DNA of 54,833 bases, from the NCBI RefSeq assembly GCF_900128475.1, contig NZ_LT635839.1:1-54833 (forward strand), written 5' to 3'. The DNA comes from Mediterranea massiliensis. Its GTDB lineage: Bacteria > Bacteroidota > Bacteroidia > Bacteroidales > Bacteroidaceae. Numbering within the stretch: the stretch's first letter is position 1; each line of letters begins with the position of its first letter. The notes beneath the pieces are model-generated. The model was not told the DNA's origin. It worked only from the letters and a program-made list of their open reading frames with translations, and did no database searches. The position numbers were made by a program, and so were the translations under genes. Shown here in pieces: positions 24,339 to 33,431 of this stretch.

Positions 24339-26180
24339 ATGATGAGCGAAAACGAAATACGCGCCGCCTACCGGCAGGATGCCGAACGCGCGGCCGGCGA
24401 AGTGACAAAGACGCAACGACTGATTTACCGCACCGGCACCCTGCGCCTGCTGCTTTTCGGCGGAGCCGTGGCGGCGGTAATAGGCCTGTGGGGCCAGGGC
24501 GCGCTGATGTATGCCGTGACGGCCGCCTGCCTGCTGCCCTTCCTGCTGCTGGTGAAGTACCACAACCGCCTGTTCCTGCGGAAGGACTATCAGGAGAAGC
24601 GGCAGGAGGTGAACCGACAGGAGCTGGCCGCGCTCGACCAGGATACCTCGGCCTTCGACGACGGCAAGGAATTTGCCGACCCGGCCCATCCCTATACGTA
24701 CGACCTCGACGTCTTCGGTCCCCGCTCGCTCTTCCAGTACGTCAACCGCACGTGCACCCGCCTCGGACGCGAACAGCTGGCCGGGTGGATGGCCTGCCAC
24801 CTAGACAAGCGGGAACCCATCCTCCGCCGGCAGGAGGCCGTGCAGGAACTGGCGGGCAAGCCGTCATTCCGCCAGCACTTCCGCATCCTGGGCCTGCTGA
24901 ACAAGGGGCAGGCGGCCGACCGTGCCGAGCTGCTGGAGTGGGCACAAAGCCCCGTCCGCTACCGCAACCGCGGCCTGCTGCGACGGCTGCCCCACGTGGT
25001 GACGGCGGTCAACCTCCTCTGCCTCCTGGGTGTCGTGACGGGCGTGCTGCCGGGCAACGTATGGGGCGTCTTGTGGTTCGGCATCGTGGTAGCCAGCTTC
25101 GCCTTCACGCGGCAGATCACCAAGGTACAGAGCGTCTACGGACAGAAGCTCCGCATCCTGGGCACCTACGCCCAGCTGCTGCAGACGATGGACGAGGAGC
25201 CGATGGAAGCCCCGCTCCTGCGGGCCGTCAAAGACAAGATTGGAGGTGACCGCCGACAGGCCTCGCAGGCCATCCGGCGGCTGGTGAAACTGATGAACGA
25301 GCTGGACCAGCGCAACAATTACCTGATGTACACCGTGCTGAACGGCTGCTTTTTCTGGGAGCTTTGGCAGATTATGCGCATCGAGGCGTGGAAGGAAGTC
25401 CATGCGGGCGAACTGCCGCACTGGCTGGAGGCCATCGGCGAGATGGACGCACTCTGCTCGCTGGGCACGTTCGCCTACAACCATCCGGAGGGATACTCCT
25501 ACCCCGACATTCTGGGCGATACAAACACGGGGACGGACAACACGGAAACGCCTTTCCAGCTGGTGGCCGAGACGATGGGCCATCCGCTCATCCCGCGCGA
25601 CCGCTGCGTGTGCAACGACATCCGCATGACCCGCCGCCCCGCCTTCATCATCATCACGGGGGCCAACATGGCGGGCAAGAGCACCTACCTGCGCACCATC
25701 GGCGTGAACTACCTGCTGGCCTGCATCGGCGCGCCCGTCTGTGCCAAGCAGATGTCACTCTACCCCGCCCGACTGATGACGAGCCTGCGCACTACCGACT
25801 CGCTCAGCGACAACGAGTCCTACTTCTTCGCCGAGCTGAAGCGGCTGAAGTCCGTCATCGACCGCCTGCAAAGCGGCGAGCAGCTCTTCATCATCCTCGA
25901 CGAAATTCTGAAGGGCACCAACTCGGCCGACAAACAGCGGGGTTCGTTCGCCCTCGTCCAACAGCTGGTGCGTCTGCAGGCCAACGGCATCATCGCCACG
26001 CACGACCTGCTGCTGGGTACACTGAAGGACCGCTTCCCCGACTGCATCGACAACTTCCGCTTCGAAGCCGACATCACCGGCGACGAGCTGACTTTCTCCT
26101 ACCGCCTCCGCCCCGGCGTGGCGCAGAACATGAACGCCTGCTTCCTCATGAAGAAGATGGGGATTGCCATGGATCTATAA
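24339..26180 (+). CDS. Membrane-attached MutS-family ATPase
   Basis: A 613-residue protein whose C-terminal third is a MutS domain V ATPase: Walker A GANMAGKST at about residues 441-449, SLRTTDSLSDNESYFFAELK, Walker B LFIILDEILKGTNSADKQRG, and the HD of ANGIIATHDLLLG. The N-terminal mismatch-recognition domain of MutS is missing. Instead there are hydrophobic segments at about 37-72 and 219-257, each long enough to cross the membrane once or twice, and a MutS core-like helical region between and after them. It is therefore not a mismatch repair MutS; such membrane-attached MutS-like proteins are common in Bacteroidetes and their substrate is unknown. The start is ATG 24339 or 24342. It is a single gene, converging on lspA across an inverted repeat. 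Confidence 0.85.
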   Translation: MMSENEIRAAYRQDAERAAGEVTKTQRLIYRTGTLRLLLFGGAVAAVIGLWGQGALMYAVTAACLLPFLLLVKYHNRLFLRKDYQEKRQEVNRQELAALDQDTSAFDDGKEFADPAHPYTYDLDVFGPRSLFQYVNRTCTRLGREQLAGWMACHLDKREPILRRQEAVQELAGKPSFRQHFRILGLLNKGQAADRAELLEWAQSPVRYRNRGLLRRLPHVVTAVNLLCLLGVVTGVLPGNVWGVLWFGIVVASFAFTRQITKVQSVYGQKLRILGTYAQLLQTMDEEPMEAPLLRAVKDKIGGDRRQASQAIRRLVKLMNELDQRNNYLMYTVLNGCFFWELWQIMRIEAWKEVHAGELPHWLEAIGEMDALCSLGTFAYNHPEGYSYPDILGDTNTGTDNTETPFQLVAETMGHPLIPRDRCVCNDIRMTRRPAFIIITGANMAGKSTYLRTIGVNYLLACIGAPVCAKQMSLYPARLMTSLRTTDSLSDNESYFFAELKRLKSVIDRLQSGEQLFIILDEILKGTNSADKQRGSFALVQQLVRLQANGIIATHDLLLGTLKDRFPDCIDNFRFEADITGDELTFSYRLRPGVAQNMNACFLMKKMGIAMDL

Positions 26181-26188
26181 AAAAGAGA

Positions 26189-26281
26189 CACCACAGACTA
26201 CACGGATTTACACAGATTTCTCCTACTCAGCTATCGACTGATAAAAAACATAATCTGTGTAAATCCGTGTAATCTGTGGTG
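26189..26281. repeat. Long inverted repeat between converging genes
   Basis: Two 30-base arms (26189-26218 and 26252-26281) are complementary with one mismatch and enclose a 33-base loop. The arm core is CACGGATTTACACAGATT. It fills the space between the MutS-like stop and the lspA stop and is followed by a run of eight A, so it may act as a two-way terminator. Its sequence recalls a dispersed Bacteroides repeat; a degenerate relative occurs at 48998-49054. Confidence 0.85.
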
Positions 26282-26290
26282 CAAAAAAAA

Positions 26291-26923
26291 TCAGTCCTTC
26301 TTCTTGAACAGCGCAAAACTTTCGCCGAACGTACGCGAATAGAACAGCAGCACGGCAATGGTTCCGCAGCTGATAGCCGCATCGGCCAGGTTGAAGACGG
26401 GACTGAAGAAAATGAAATGCTTGCCTGCCACGAAAGGCATCCACGACGGCCAGTCGAACTCGAACAGCGGGAAGTAGAACATGTCCACCACACGCCCGTA
26501 CAGCCAGTCAGCATAACCCTGCCCCGCCGGCACGAACGTGGCAATGCTCATCCGCGTGCTCTCGCTGAAGATGGCGCCGTAGAAGATGCTGTCGATGACA
26601 TTGCCCACCGCCCCTGCAAAAATCAGTGCGATGCACACGATGTAACCCATCTTGAAGCGCGCCTTGGCCAGCCGCCAGATGTACCACAGGATGACACCCG
26701 AGAACACCAGCCGCATCAGCGTCTGCACCGCCTTGGGCATCACCTGCATGCCGAAGGCCATGCCGTTGTTCTCGATGAAAGCAATGTAGAACCAGTCCGT
26801 GATGCGGATGCTCTGCCCGTAATACATGTGGGTCTTCACCTCGATCTTGATAAGCTGGTCCAGAAAGAGGGTGAGCACAATGATGCCCACCGCCAGCCAG
26901 AATCGGTTGTATTTCTTGTCCAT
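26291..26923 (-). CDS. lspA: Lipoprotein signal peptidase
   Basis: Inner-membrane aspartyl protease that removes signal peptides from diacylated prolipoproteins; many lipoproteins in this window (SusD, GH16, GH20, LPP20) would be its substrates. A 210-residue protein from ATG 26923 (MDKKYN); the longer frame to 27001 overlaps the promoter. Four membrane helices are visible. Catalytic Asp residues lie in AGAVGNVIDSIFYGAI and FNLADAAIS. Between helices 3 and 4 there is a loop of about 50 residues (ADWLYGRVVDMFYFPLFEFD), longer than in E. coli LspA (164 residues), as is usual in Bacteroidetes. Its own promoter lies upstream. Confidence 0.95.
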   Translation of the reverse strand: MDKKYNRFWLAVGIIVLTLFLDQLIKIEVKTHMYYGQSIRITDWFYIAFIENNGMAFGMQVMPKAVQTLMRLVFSGVILWYIWRLAKARFKMGYIVCIALIFAGAVGNVIDSIFYGAIFSESTRMSIATFVPAGQGYADWLYGRVVDMFYFPLFEFDWPSWMPFVAGKHFIFFSPVFNLADAAISCGTIAVLLFYSRTFGESFALFKKKD

Positions 26924-26961
26924 AACGTTCGGATAACACATAAAAGTTCTTGATACGCGGG

Positions 26962-26969
26962 CAAAGGTA
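26962..26969 (-). promoter_or_regulatory. Promoter -7 element of lspA
   Basis: TACCTTTG on the minus strand, 39 bases before the lspA start. No clear -33 TTTG is found at 19-21 bases. Confidence 0.55.
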
Positions 26970-27022
26970 TAAAAAAGCGGGGAATTATCGGTGCCGGACA
27001 TGCAAATACATCAACCCGTCCC

Positions 27023-27130
27023 CACAAAGCACTGCCACACCACCCGACGAAGCACTGGCAGGCACCCTCACAAAGCACTGCGTCAGCGGGCAACGGAGCA
27101 CTGCCTTGTACCCTCACGGAGCACGGCATG
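27023..27130. repeat. Degenerate 23-base tandem repeat, five copies
   Basis: Five copies of a unit containing AAGCACTG begin at about 27025, 27048, 27071, 27094 and 27117. They also read as 46-base double units, 27023-27068 and 27069-27114, both ending in ACCCT. The array lies between the lspA promoter and the rplQ terminator. I see no open frame or hairpin to explain it. Confidence 0.75.
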
Positions 27131-27150
27131 AACCCGCCAGGGCATAAAAA

Positions 27151-27177
27151 AAGCCGCCCCAATCCCTGGGACGGCTT
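27151..27177 (-). terminator. Terminator of the ribosomal superoperon
   Basis: AAGCCGCCCC and TGGGACGGCTT pair over about ten bases with a short loop. On the minus strand the stem is followed by TTTTTTT, 27 bases after the rplQ stop. Confidence 0.88.
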
Positions 27178-27203
27178 TCATATCATATAAGAATAGTGTC
27201 GGA

Positions 27204-27701
27204 TTACTCAGCCTTTGCTTCTTCAGCAGGAGCTTCAGTTGCAGGAGCCTCTGCAGCGGGAGCAGCTTCCGTAGCGACAGCCTTCTTGGAAGAACGGCGC
27301 GTACGGGTTGCCTTCTTGGCCACCTTGTCCTTAGCCATGTTCTCGTTGTAGTCAACGAGTTCGATGAAGCACATCTCGGCGTTGTCACCCAGACGGTTAC
27401 CAGTCTTGATGATGCGAGTGTAGCCACCCGGACGGTCGGCAATCTTTACAGAGATTTCCTTGAACAGTTCAGTTACAGCATACTTGTCTTGCAAGTTGCT
27501 AAATACTACACGACGGGAGTTTGTAGTGTCGTTCTTTGACTTGGTGATCAGCGGCTCAACAAACTTCTTCAGAGCTTTAGCCTTTGCAACGGTCGTAGTG
27601 ATTCTTTTGTGCTTGATCAGAGAGCACGCCATATTGGCCAACATAGCGTTTCTGTGAGAAGCAGTACGACCCAGATGGTTGAATTTCTTGTTATGTCTCA
27701 T
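27204..27701 (-). CDS. rplQ: 50S ribosomal protein L17
   Basis: Large-subunit protein near the exit tunnel. The first ~120 residues are a standard L17 ([40 protein letters not shown]). After residue ~135 comes a tail of about 30 residues made of Ala, Glu, Pro and Thr repeats ([20 protein letters not shown]), absent from E. coli L17 (127 residues). Last gene of the superoperon, 3 bases after rpoA and just before the terminator. Confidence 0.97.
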   Translation of the reverse strand: MRHNKKFNHLGRTASHRNAMLANMACSLIKHKRITTTVAKAKALKKFVEPLITKSKNDTTNSRRVVFSNLQDKYAVTELFKEISVKIADRPGGYTRIIKTGNRLGDNAEMCFIELVDYNENMAKDKVAKKATRTRRSSKKAVATEAAPAAEAPATEAPAEEAKAE

Positions 27702-27704
27702 TGT

Positions 27705-28697
27705 TTATTCTTTATCTAATTTATATTTAGAAATATCGGTTCCAAACGACAGATTCAGACTGTCCAGCAAATCATCAAGCTCGGTCAGCGATTTCTTACC
27801 GAAGTTGCGGAACTTCAGGAGGTCGGTCTTGTTGAACTGTACCAGATCGCCCAGGGTCTCGACGTCGGCAGCCTTCAAGCAGTTGAGGGCACGAACAGAG
27901 AGGTCCATATCGACGAGCTTGGTCTTCAGCAACTGACGCATGTGCAATACTTCCTCATCAAACTCTTCATTGCCGTCGGCATCGTTGTTCTCGAGCGTGA
28001 TCTTCTCGTCGGAGAAGAGCATGAAGTGATAGATCAGGATTTTTGCAGCTTCCTTCAGCGCCTCTTTCGGGTGAATGGAACCGTCGGTAGTAATCTCGAG
28101 CACCAGTTTCTCGTAGTCAGTCTTCTGCTCTACGCGGTAGTTTTCCACCTGGTACTTGACGTTACGTATCGGAGTATAAATGGAGTCGATAGGAATTACA
28201 TTCACATCAGTGCAGTATTCACGGTTCTCGTCAGCGGGAACATAACCACGGCCTTTGTTGATTGTAATGTCTATCTGCATCGTAGCTTTTGAATCTAAAT
28301 GACAAATAACTAATTCAGGATTTAACACTTCAAATCCAGTCAGATACTTACTTATGTCACCTGCCTTAAATTCACTCGAATTCTCGATCGTGATACTTAC
28401 CTTTTCGCTCTCGAATTCTTCTACTACTTGCTTGAACCGTACTTGCTTCAGGTTCAAGATAATGTTAGTAACATCCTCCTTTACACCGGGGACACTGGAA
28501 AATTCGTGCTCAACACCCTCGATTTTGATGGTGGTGATGGCAAAACCTTCCAATGAAGAAAGCAGGATGCGGCGCAGTGCATTACCCACGGTAATACCGA
28601 AACCGGGCTCCAACGGACGAAACTCGAACTTGCCGAATTTAGAGTCCGCTTCCAACATTAAAACTTTATCAGGTTTTTGAAATGCTAATATCGCCAT
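27705..28697 (-). CDS. rpoA: RNA polymerase alpha subunit
   Basis: A 330-residue alpha subunit. The N-terminal domain (1-~230), which dimerises and holds beta and beta', shows [19 protein letters not shown]. The C-terminal domain (~255-320) for upstream DNA and activators contains [20 protein letters not shown] and [20 protein letters not shown]. The interdomain linker is acidic ([14 protein letters not shown]). Situated between rpsD and rplQ as in most bacteria. Confidence 0.98.
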   Translation of the reverse strand: MAILAFQKPDKVLMLEADSKFGKFEFRPLEPGFGITVGNALRRILLSSLEGFAITTIKIEGVEHEFSSVPGVKEDVTNIILNLKQVRFKQVVEEFESEKVSITIENSSEFKAGDISKYLTGFEVLNPELVICHLDSKATMQIDITINKGRGYVPADENREYCTDVNVIPIDSIYTPIRNVKYQVENYRVEQKTDYEKLVLEITTDGSIHPKEALKEAAKILIYHFMLFSDEKITLENNDADGNEEFDEEVLHMRQLLKTKLVDMDLSVRALNCLKAADVETLGDLVQFNKTDLLKFRNFGKKSLTELDDLLDSLNLSFGTDISKYKLDKE

Positions 28698-28708
28698 GAA
28701 ATCAATTA

Positions 28709-29314
28709 TTATTTAGAGTACAATTCTACGATCAAATGTTCCTTAATGTTCTCAGGAATGTCAGCTCTTTCGGGTACGTGCAGGAGCTTGCCTACCTTTG
28801 CATTGTCGTCCCACTCCAGCCAAGGATACTTGCTGTGGTTGAAGCCAGCCAACGAGTTGGCAACTACTTCCAGAGACTTCGAACGCTCGCGAACACCAAC
28901 CACCTGACCGGCTTTCAGAGAGTAGGAAGGAATGTTCACTACCTCACCGTCAACAGTGATGTGCTTGTGGCTTACCAGCTGGCGGGCAGCAGCACGCGTG
29001 GGAGCGATACCCAAGCGGAATACTACGTTGTCCAGACGGCACTCCAGCAACTGCAACAGGATTTCACCGGTAATACCTTTCAGTGTAGCTGCCTTCTCGA
29101 ACAGGTTGCGGAATTGTTTTTCCAATACACCGTAAGTATATTTTGCTTTCTGCTTCTCACGAAGTTGCACACCGTATTCAGAAGTTTTTCTCTTTCTGGA
29201 GTTACCGTGCTGTCCGGGAGGATAGTTCTTCTTAGACAAAACTTTATCTGCTCCGAAGATACCTTCACCGAATTTACGGGCGATTCTTGATTTTGGTCCA
29301 GTATATCTAGCCAT
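28709..29314 (-). CDS. rpsD: 30S ribosomal protein S4
   Basis: Primary 16S-binding assembly protein; in many bacteria also the translational repressor of this block. A 201-residue protein with [20 protein letters not shown] at the start and an S4 RNA-binding domain ([39 protein letters not shown]). A 121-base gap to rpsK upstream is the largest inside the alpha block and contains a small hairpin around 29360-29380, so a regulatory leader there is possible. Confidence 0.98.
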   Translation of the reverse strand: MARYTGPKSRIARKFGEGIFGADKVLSKKNYPPGQHGNSRKRKTSEYGVQLREKQKAKYTYGVLEKQFRNLFEKAATLKGITGEILLQLLECRLDNVVFRLGIAPTRAAARQLVSHKHITVDGEVVNIPSYSLKAGQVVGVRERSKSLEVVANSLAGFNHSKYPWLEWDDNAKVGKLLHVPERADIPENIKEHLIVELYSK

Positions 29315-29435
29315 TTTCTTTTAAATATTTAATTGTTTAATTGATGAACTCAATTTGTTGCAGCCGCGATTGCAGAGAAGAAAAGTACAATCCAATAACA
29401 AAATCAAGTTTCATGCTTTGTAATAAAGGTAAATC

Positions 29436-29825
29436 TTAAACTCTACGTCTTTTAGGAGGACGACATCCATTGTGAGGCAGCGGAGTTACGTCGATGATTT
29501 CGGTAACCTCGATACCGGCTCCGTGAATAGTTCTGATAGCGGACTCACGACCGTTACCCGGACCCTTTACATAAGCCTTTACCTTTCTCAAGCCAAGATC
29601 GTAAGCCACTTTGGCGCAATCCTGGGCAGCCATCTGTGCTGCATACGGAGTGTTCTTCTTAGAACCTCTAAAACCCATCTTTCCGGCAGAAGACCAGGAG
29701 ATAATCTGACCTTCGCTATTTGCCAGAGAAACAATGATGTTGTTGAAGGATGAATGAACGTGCAACTGTCCGTTGGCATCCACCTTTACATTTCTCTTTT
29801 TTGCTGCAACTGTTTTTTTTGCCAT
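29436..29825 (-). CDS. rpsK: 30S ribosomal protein S11
   Basis: Platform protein of the small subunit that contacts the mRNA path. The 129 residues include [39 protein letters not shown] and the terminal [15 protein letters not shown] typical of S11. Eleven bases after rpsM. Confidence 0.98.
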   Translation of the reverse strand: MAKKTVAAKKRNVKVDANGQLHVHSSFNNIIVSLANSEGQIISWSSAGKMGFRGSKKNTPYAAQMAAQDCAKVAYDLGLRKVKAYVKGPGNGRESAIRTIHGAGIEVTEIIDVTPLPHNGCRPPKRRRV

Positions 29826-29836
29826 ATCAACAATTA

Positions 29837-30217
29837 TTATTTAGTAGCTTTTTTCTTATTAGCAACGGTTTTCTTCTTACCCTTACGAGTACGGGCGTTG
29901 TTCTTTGTACTCTGACCTCTAACAGGCAAGCCCAGACGATGGCGGACACCACGATAGCAACCGATATCCATCAGGCGCTTGATGTTCAGTTGAACTTCAG
30001 AACGAAGATCACCTTCTACTTTGTACTCGGCACCAATGATCTCACGAATCTTGGCTGCCTGGTCATCCGTCCAGTCTTTTACTTTCAGGTCCTTGTCAAC
30101 ACCTGCTTTATCCAAAATTTTTGCTGAACTACTACGACCTATACCGTAGATATAGGTCAACGCAATTTCTCCTCTCTTATTCTGAGGCAAATCGACACCA
30201 ACTATTCTTATAGCCAT
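29837..30217 (-). CDS. rpsM: 30S ribosomal protein S13
   Basis: Head protein that forms the B1 bridges to the large subunit. 126 residues with [35 protein letters not shown] and the basic tail [20 protein letters not shown]. Preceded by rpmJ, as in many spc/alpha junctions. Confidence 0.98.
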   Translation of the reverse strand: MAIRIVGVDLPQNKRGEIALTYIYGIGRSSSAKILDKAGVDKDLKVKDWTDDQAAKIREIIGAEYKVEGDLRSEVQLNIKRLMDIGCYRGVRHRLGLPVRGQSTKNNARTRKGKKKTVANKKKATK

Positions 30218-30250
30218 ATACTAAATTATTTTTTTTGCAAAAATAATAAA

Positions 30251-30367
30251 TTATCCTTGACGTTGTTTATACTTAGGATTTTTCTTGTTAATAACATACA
30301 AACGGCCATTACGTCTAACGATCTTACACTCTGGCGTACGTTTCTTTAAGGATGCTTTTACTTTCAT
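30251..30367 (-). CDS. rpmJ: 50S ribosomal protein L36
   Basis: A 38-residue protein, start ATG 30367, product [20 protein letters not shown] then a C-terminus ending KYKQRQG. L36 packs into 23S rRNA near the peptidyl transferase base. Only one of the zinc ligands of classical L36 remains (a single Cys in PECK; the paired Cys and the later Cys/His are replaced), so this is the zinc-independent form. Confidence 0.95.
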   Translation of the reverse strand: MKVKASLKKRTPECKIVRRNGRLYVINKKNPKYKQRQG

Positions 30368-30376
30368 ATCTTAAAT

Positions 30377-30595
30377 TTATTTATATCTGAATACAATTCT
30401 TCCTTTCGATAAATCGTAAGGAGACATTTCGACTCTCACCTTATCTCCCGGCAAAATCTTGATATAGTGCATCCTCATCTTACCGGAAATATGAGCAGTA
30501 ATCTCATGTCCATTTTCTAATTCAACGCGAAACATTGCATTAGACAATGCTTCAACGATAACTCCATCTTGTTCTATTGCAGATTGCTTAGCCAT
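30377..30595 (-). CDS. infA: Translation initiation factor IF-1
   Basis: A 72-residue OB-fold protein that binds the 30S A site during initiation. [20 protein letters not shown] and [20 protein letters not shown] followed by [20 protein letters not shown] are near-consensus. Nine bases after map. Confidence 0.98.
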   Translation of the reverse strand: MAKQSAIEQDGVIVEALSNAMFRVELENGHEITAHISGKMRMHYIKILPGDKVRVEMSPYDLSKGRIVFRYK

Positions 30596-30604
30596 ATTAA
30601 TCTT

Positions 30605-31402
30605 TTAAATTGCTTGGTCTCCTAATACTTCTTCTATAAACTCGAATGATGAAAGGATGTCTGCCTTTCCTTCGCGCACCGCAATGGTATGCTCAAAGTG
30701 AGCGGCACACTTCCTGTCGCGCGTACGGACCGTCCAGCGGTCGGGCTCCATAACTACATGCCGGTCGCCCAGCGTAATCATCGGTTCGATGGCAATGCAG
30801 AGTCCGCGCTTGAGCATCGTACCCGTACCTCTACGCCCATAATTGGGAACCTGAGGATCTTCGTGCATCTCCTTCCCGATGCCGTGTCCGACAAACTCGC
30901 GGACCACACCGTAGGAATGAGACTCGCAATGCTCCTGTATGGCATATCCGATGTCACCCAAGCGTTTGCCGGGAACTGCATTTTCAATGCCGATGTACAG
31001 CGCCTCCTTGGTTACCTTCAACAGGTTGCGGACTTCCTCACTGACTTCACCCACACAGAACGTATAAGCCGAATCACCGCAGAAACCGTTCATGTACGTA
31101 CCGCAGTCGACCGATACAATATCACCGTCCTTCAACACCACATTGCCCGGGATGCCATGTACCACCTGCTCGTTCACCGAAGTACAGATAGAAGCCGGAA
31201 ACGGCCCACCATACGGATTGGGAAAACCCTTGAACGTCGGGATGGCACCATGATCTCTGATGAATTCCTCCGCCACTTTGTCCAGCTCGAGTGTTGTGAC
31301 TCCGGGCTTGATAACCTTGGCTATCTCAGCCAAGGTTCGGCCCACGAGCAGATTGCTGGCGCGCAGCAACTCTATTTCATCATTTGTCTTAAGAAATATC
31401 AC
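30605..31402 (-). CDS. map: Methionine aminopeptidase, type I
   Basis: Removes the N-terminal Met of nascent proteins. The 265-residue pita-bread fold shows the dinuclear-metal ligands in VDCGTYMNGFCGDSAYTF (two Asp), GHGIGKEMHEDPQVPNYG (His), and the Glu pair in IEPM and EHTIA. No N-terminal zinc finger, so type Ia/bacterial. It lies 12 bases after secY and in front of infA, an order shared with many Bacteroidetes and Gram-positive spc operons. Confidence 0.97.
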   Translation of the reverse strand: MIFLKTNDEIELLRASNLLVGRTLAEIAKVIKPGVTTLELDKVAEEFIRDHGAIPTFKGFPNPYGGPFPASICTSVNEQVVHGIPGNVVLKDGDIVSVDCGTYMNGFCGDSAYTFCVGEVSEEVRNLLKVTKEALYIGIENAVPGKRLGDIGYAIQEHCESHSYGVVREFVGHGIGKEMHEDPQVPNYGRRGTGTMLKRGLCIAIEPMITLGDRHVVMEPDRWTVRTRDRKCAAHFEHTIAVREGKADILSSFEFIEEVLGDQAI

Positions 31403-31414
31403 TTCAAAAAACTA

Positions 31415-32761
31415 TTAATAGGCAGCTATATTTCCGCTACGGCCCTTGATACGTCCGGACTTCAACAAACCGTCATAATGTCTCATCAACAAATGACTTT
31501 CAACCTGCTGCAGCGTATCGAGGACTACACCAACAAGAATCAACAAAGATGTTCCACCAAAGAACTGAGCAAACTCGGCCTTCACACCGAACACACCAGC
31601 AAAAGCAGGCATGATGGCAACCAGCGCCAGGAAGAAGGAACCCGGCAGAGTGATACGCGACATGATAACGTCGATATACTCGGCAGTGCTCTTGCCCGGC
31701 TTGATACCCGGAATGAAGCCGTTGTTTCTCTTCATATCTTCGGCCATTTGAGTCGGATTGATAGTAATTGCAGTATAGAAATAAGTAAATACTATGATCA
31801 GCACTGCAAATACCAGGTTATACCAGAAGCTTGTATGATCAGTAAACGCACGCATGAAACCGCTCATCTCATTAGCCTTGCTCGACAAACCGATGATGGT
31901 AATGGGGATGAACATGATAGCCTGTGCAAAAATGATAGGCATCACATTAGCGGCATTCACCTTCAAGGGAATGTACTGACGTGCACCGCCATACTGCTTG
32001 TTACCGACAATCTTCTTTGCATACTGTACGGGAATCTTACGAGTTCCCTGTACCAGCAGAATGGCAAATGCGATAACAATGAGCAGCACCACCATTTCAA
32101 TCAGGAACATCACCAGACCACCGGCCTTTTCAGTGACACGGGAAGTCAGTTCCTGAACGAACGACTGGGGAAGACGCGCAATGATACCAATCATGATGAT
32201 CAACGAGATACCGTTACCGATACCTTTATCGGTAATACGCTCACCAAGCCACAAAATAAACATACTTCCGGCCGCCAATATGATGGTAGAAGTAATCATA
32301 AACAGAGTCCAATCTAATGAAGCATTTAAGGAAGGACCGGCCTGCATCTTAAGGTTAATCAAATAGGAAGGAGCCTGTACCAGCAGGATAAAGATAGTCA
32401 GCACACGAGTGTACTGGTTCATCTTTCTTCTGCCACTCTCACCTTCACGCTGCAGCTTCTGGAAATACGGAACCGCAATGCCCAGCAGCTGGATAACGAT
32501 GGAGGCAGTGATATAAGGCATGATTCCCAATGCGAAAATAGACGCATTCGAGAACGCACCTCCCGAAAACATGTTCAACAAGGCTAAAAGGCCCTCGCTT
32601 GTTTGTTGATGCAATTGAGTCAGCATCGACGGGTTGATACCCGGCAATACGACATACGAACCGAAACGGTAAATCGCTACAAACAATATGGTAATGAGGA
32701 TCCGTTGTCTCAGATCCTCAATTTTCCATATATTCTTTAATGTTTCAATAGCTTTTCTCAT
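31415..32761 (-). CDS. secY: Preprotein translocase subunit SecY
   Basis: Channel-forming core of the Sec translocon in the inner membrane. 448 residues, ten predicted membrane helices, MRKAIETLKNIWKIEDLRQR at the cytoplasmic N-terminus, the plug-region sequence ISALGIMPYI-like FALGIMPYITASIVIQLL, and NPTQMAEDMKRNNGFIPGIK in the cytosolic loop before helix 8 or 9. Four bases after rplO. Confidence 0.98.
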   Translation of the reverse strand: MRKAIETLKNIWKIEDLRQRILITILFVAIYRFGSYVVLPGINPSMLTQLHQQTSEGLLALLNMFSGGAFSNASIFALGIMPYITASIVIQLLGIAVPYFQKLQREGESGRRKMNQYTRVLTIFILLVQAPSYLINLKMQAGPSLNASLDWTLFMITSTIILAAGSMFILWLGERITDKGIGNGISLIIMIGIIARLPQSFVQELTSRVTEKAGGLVMFLIEMVVLLIVIAFAILLVQGTRKIPVQYAKKIVGNKQYGGARQYIPLKVNAANVMPIIFAQAIMFIPITIIGLSSKANEMSGFMRAFTDHTSFWYNLVFAVLIIVFTYFYTAITINPTQMAEDMKRNNGFIPGIKPGKSTAEYIDVIMSRITLPGSFFLALVAIMPAFAGVFGVKAEFAQFFGGTSLLILVGVVLDTLQQVESHLLMRHYDGLLKSGRIKGRSGNIAAY

Positions 32762-32765
32762 TGAA

Positions 32766-33212
32766 TCAGAGTTTTACTACTTGTCCACCAGCAGCTTCGA
32801 TGGCAGCTGCAGCACTCTTGGAGAATGCATGAGCCTGTACATCCAACTTAGCAGTCAAAGTTCCGTTACCTAATACTTTTACCAACTGGTTAGCAGAGAT
32901 GAAACCAGCAGCTACAAAGTCGTTGATACCTACAGTCTGAAGGTTCTTGGCTTCGGCAAGTTTCTGAATCGTTTCCAGATTGATGGCCTTGTACTCTACA
33001 CGGTTGATGTTCTTGAAACCGAACTTGGGCACACGGCGCTGCAGAGGCATCTGACCGCCTTCGAAACCAATCTTCTTAGAGTATCCAGATCTTTGCTTAG
33101 CACCTTTATGACCTCTGGTAGAAGTTCCTCCCAAACCAGATCCCGGACCACGTCCAATTCTCTTTCTAGTTTTAGTAGAACCTACGGCAGGTTTTAAATT
33201 ACTTAAGTTCAT
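32766..33212 (-). CDS. rplO: 50S ribosomal protein L15
   Basis: Start ATG 33212 gives MNLSNLKPAVGSTKTRKRIG, 148 residues; an open extension to 33239 adds only an A/T-rich tail and overlaps the intergenic space to rpmD. GRGPGSGLGGTSTRGHKGAK and KKIGFEGGQMPLQRRVPKFG are the conserved rRNA-binding segment. Confidence 0.97.
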   Translation of the reverse strand: MNLSNLKPAVGSTKTRKRIGRGPGSGLGGTSTRGHKGAKQRSGYSKKIGFEGGQMPLQRRVPKFGFKNINRVEYKAINLETIQKLAEAKNLQTVGINDFVAAGFISANQLVKVLGNGTLTAKLDVQAHAFSKSAAAAIEAAGGQVVKL

Positions 33213-33243
33213 ATTGTAATTCGTTTTATTATTCAACAAATAA

Positions 33244-33420
33244 TTACTTCACAATGGTAACCAAGTGCTTTACCTTATCTACCATTCCAAGAATTGAAGG
33301 AGTGCATTCGTGTTCAACCACACGATTCAACTTATGAAGTCCCAGTGCATCGAGAGTCTTCTTCTGATCAGCCGGAGCACCAATTCTACTTTTAATCTGT
33401 TTAATCTTTATAGTCGACAT
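33244..33420 (-). CDS. rpmD: 50S ribosomal protein L30
   Basis: A 58-residue protein starting at ATG 33420: MSTIKIKQIKSRIGAPADQK, then TLDALGLHKLNRVVEHECTP. Length and motifs match the short bacterial L30. It lies between rpsE (11 bases) and rplO, the usual order. Confidence 0.95.
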   Translation of the reverse strand: MSTIKIKQIKSRIGAPADQKKTLDALGLHKLNRVVEHECTPSILGMVDKVKHLVTIVK

Positions 33421-33431
33421 AATATTCCTCC

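Noticed and set aside
27023..27130. CRISPR array
   Set aside because: Spacing of 23 bases with degenerate units and no unique spacers of constant length; no cas genes in the window.
30689..32317. Plus-strand open frame of 542 codons across map and secY
   Set aside because: Antisense to two conserved genes and crosses their boundary; low-complexity His/Gln/Thr composition.
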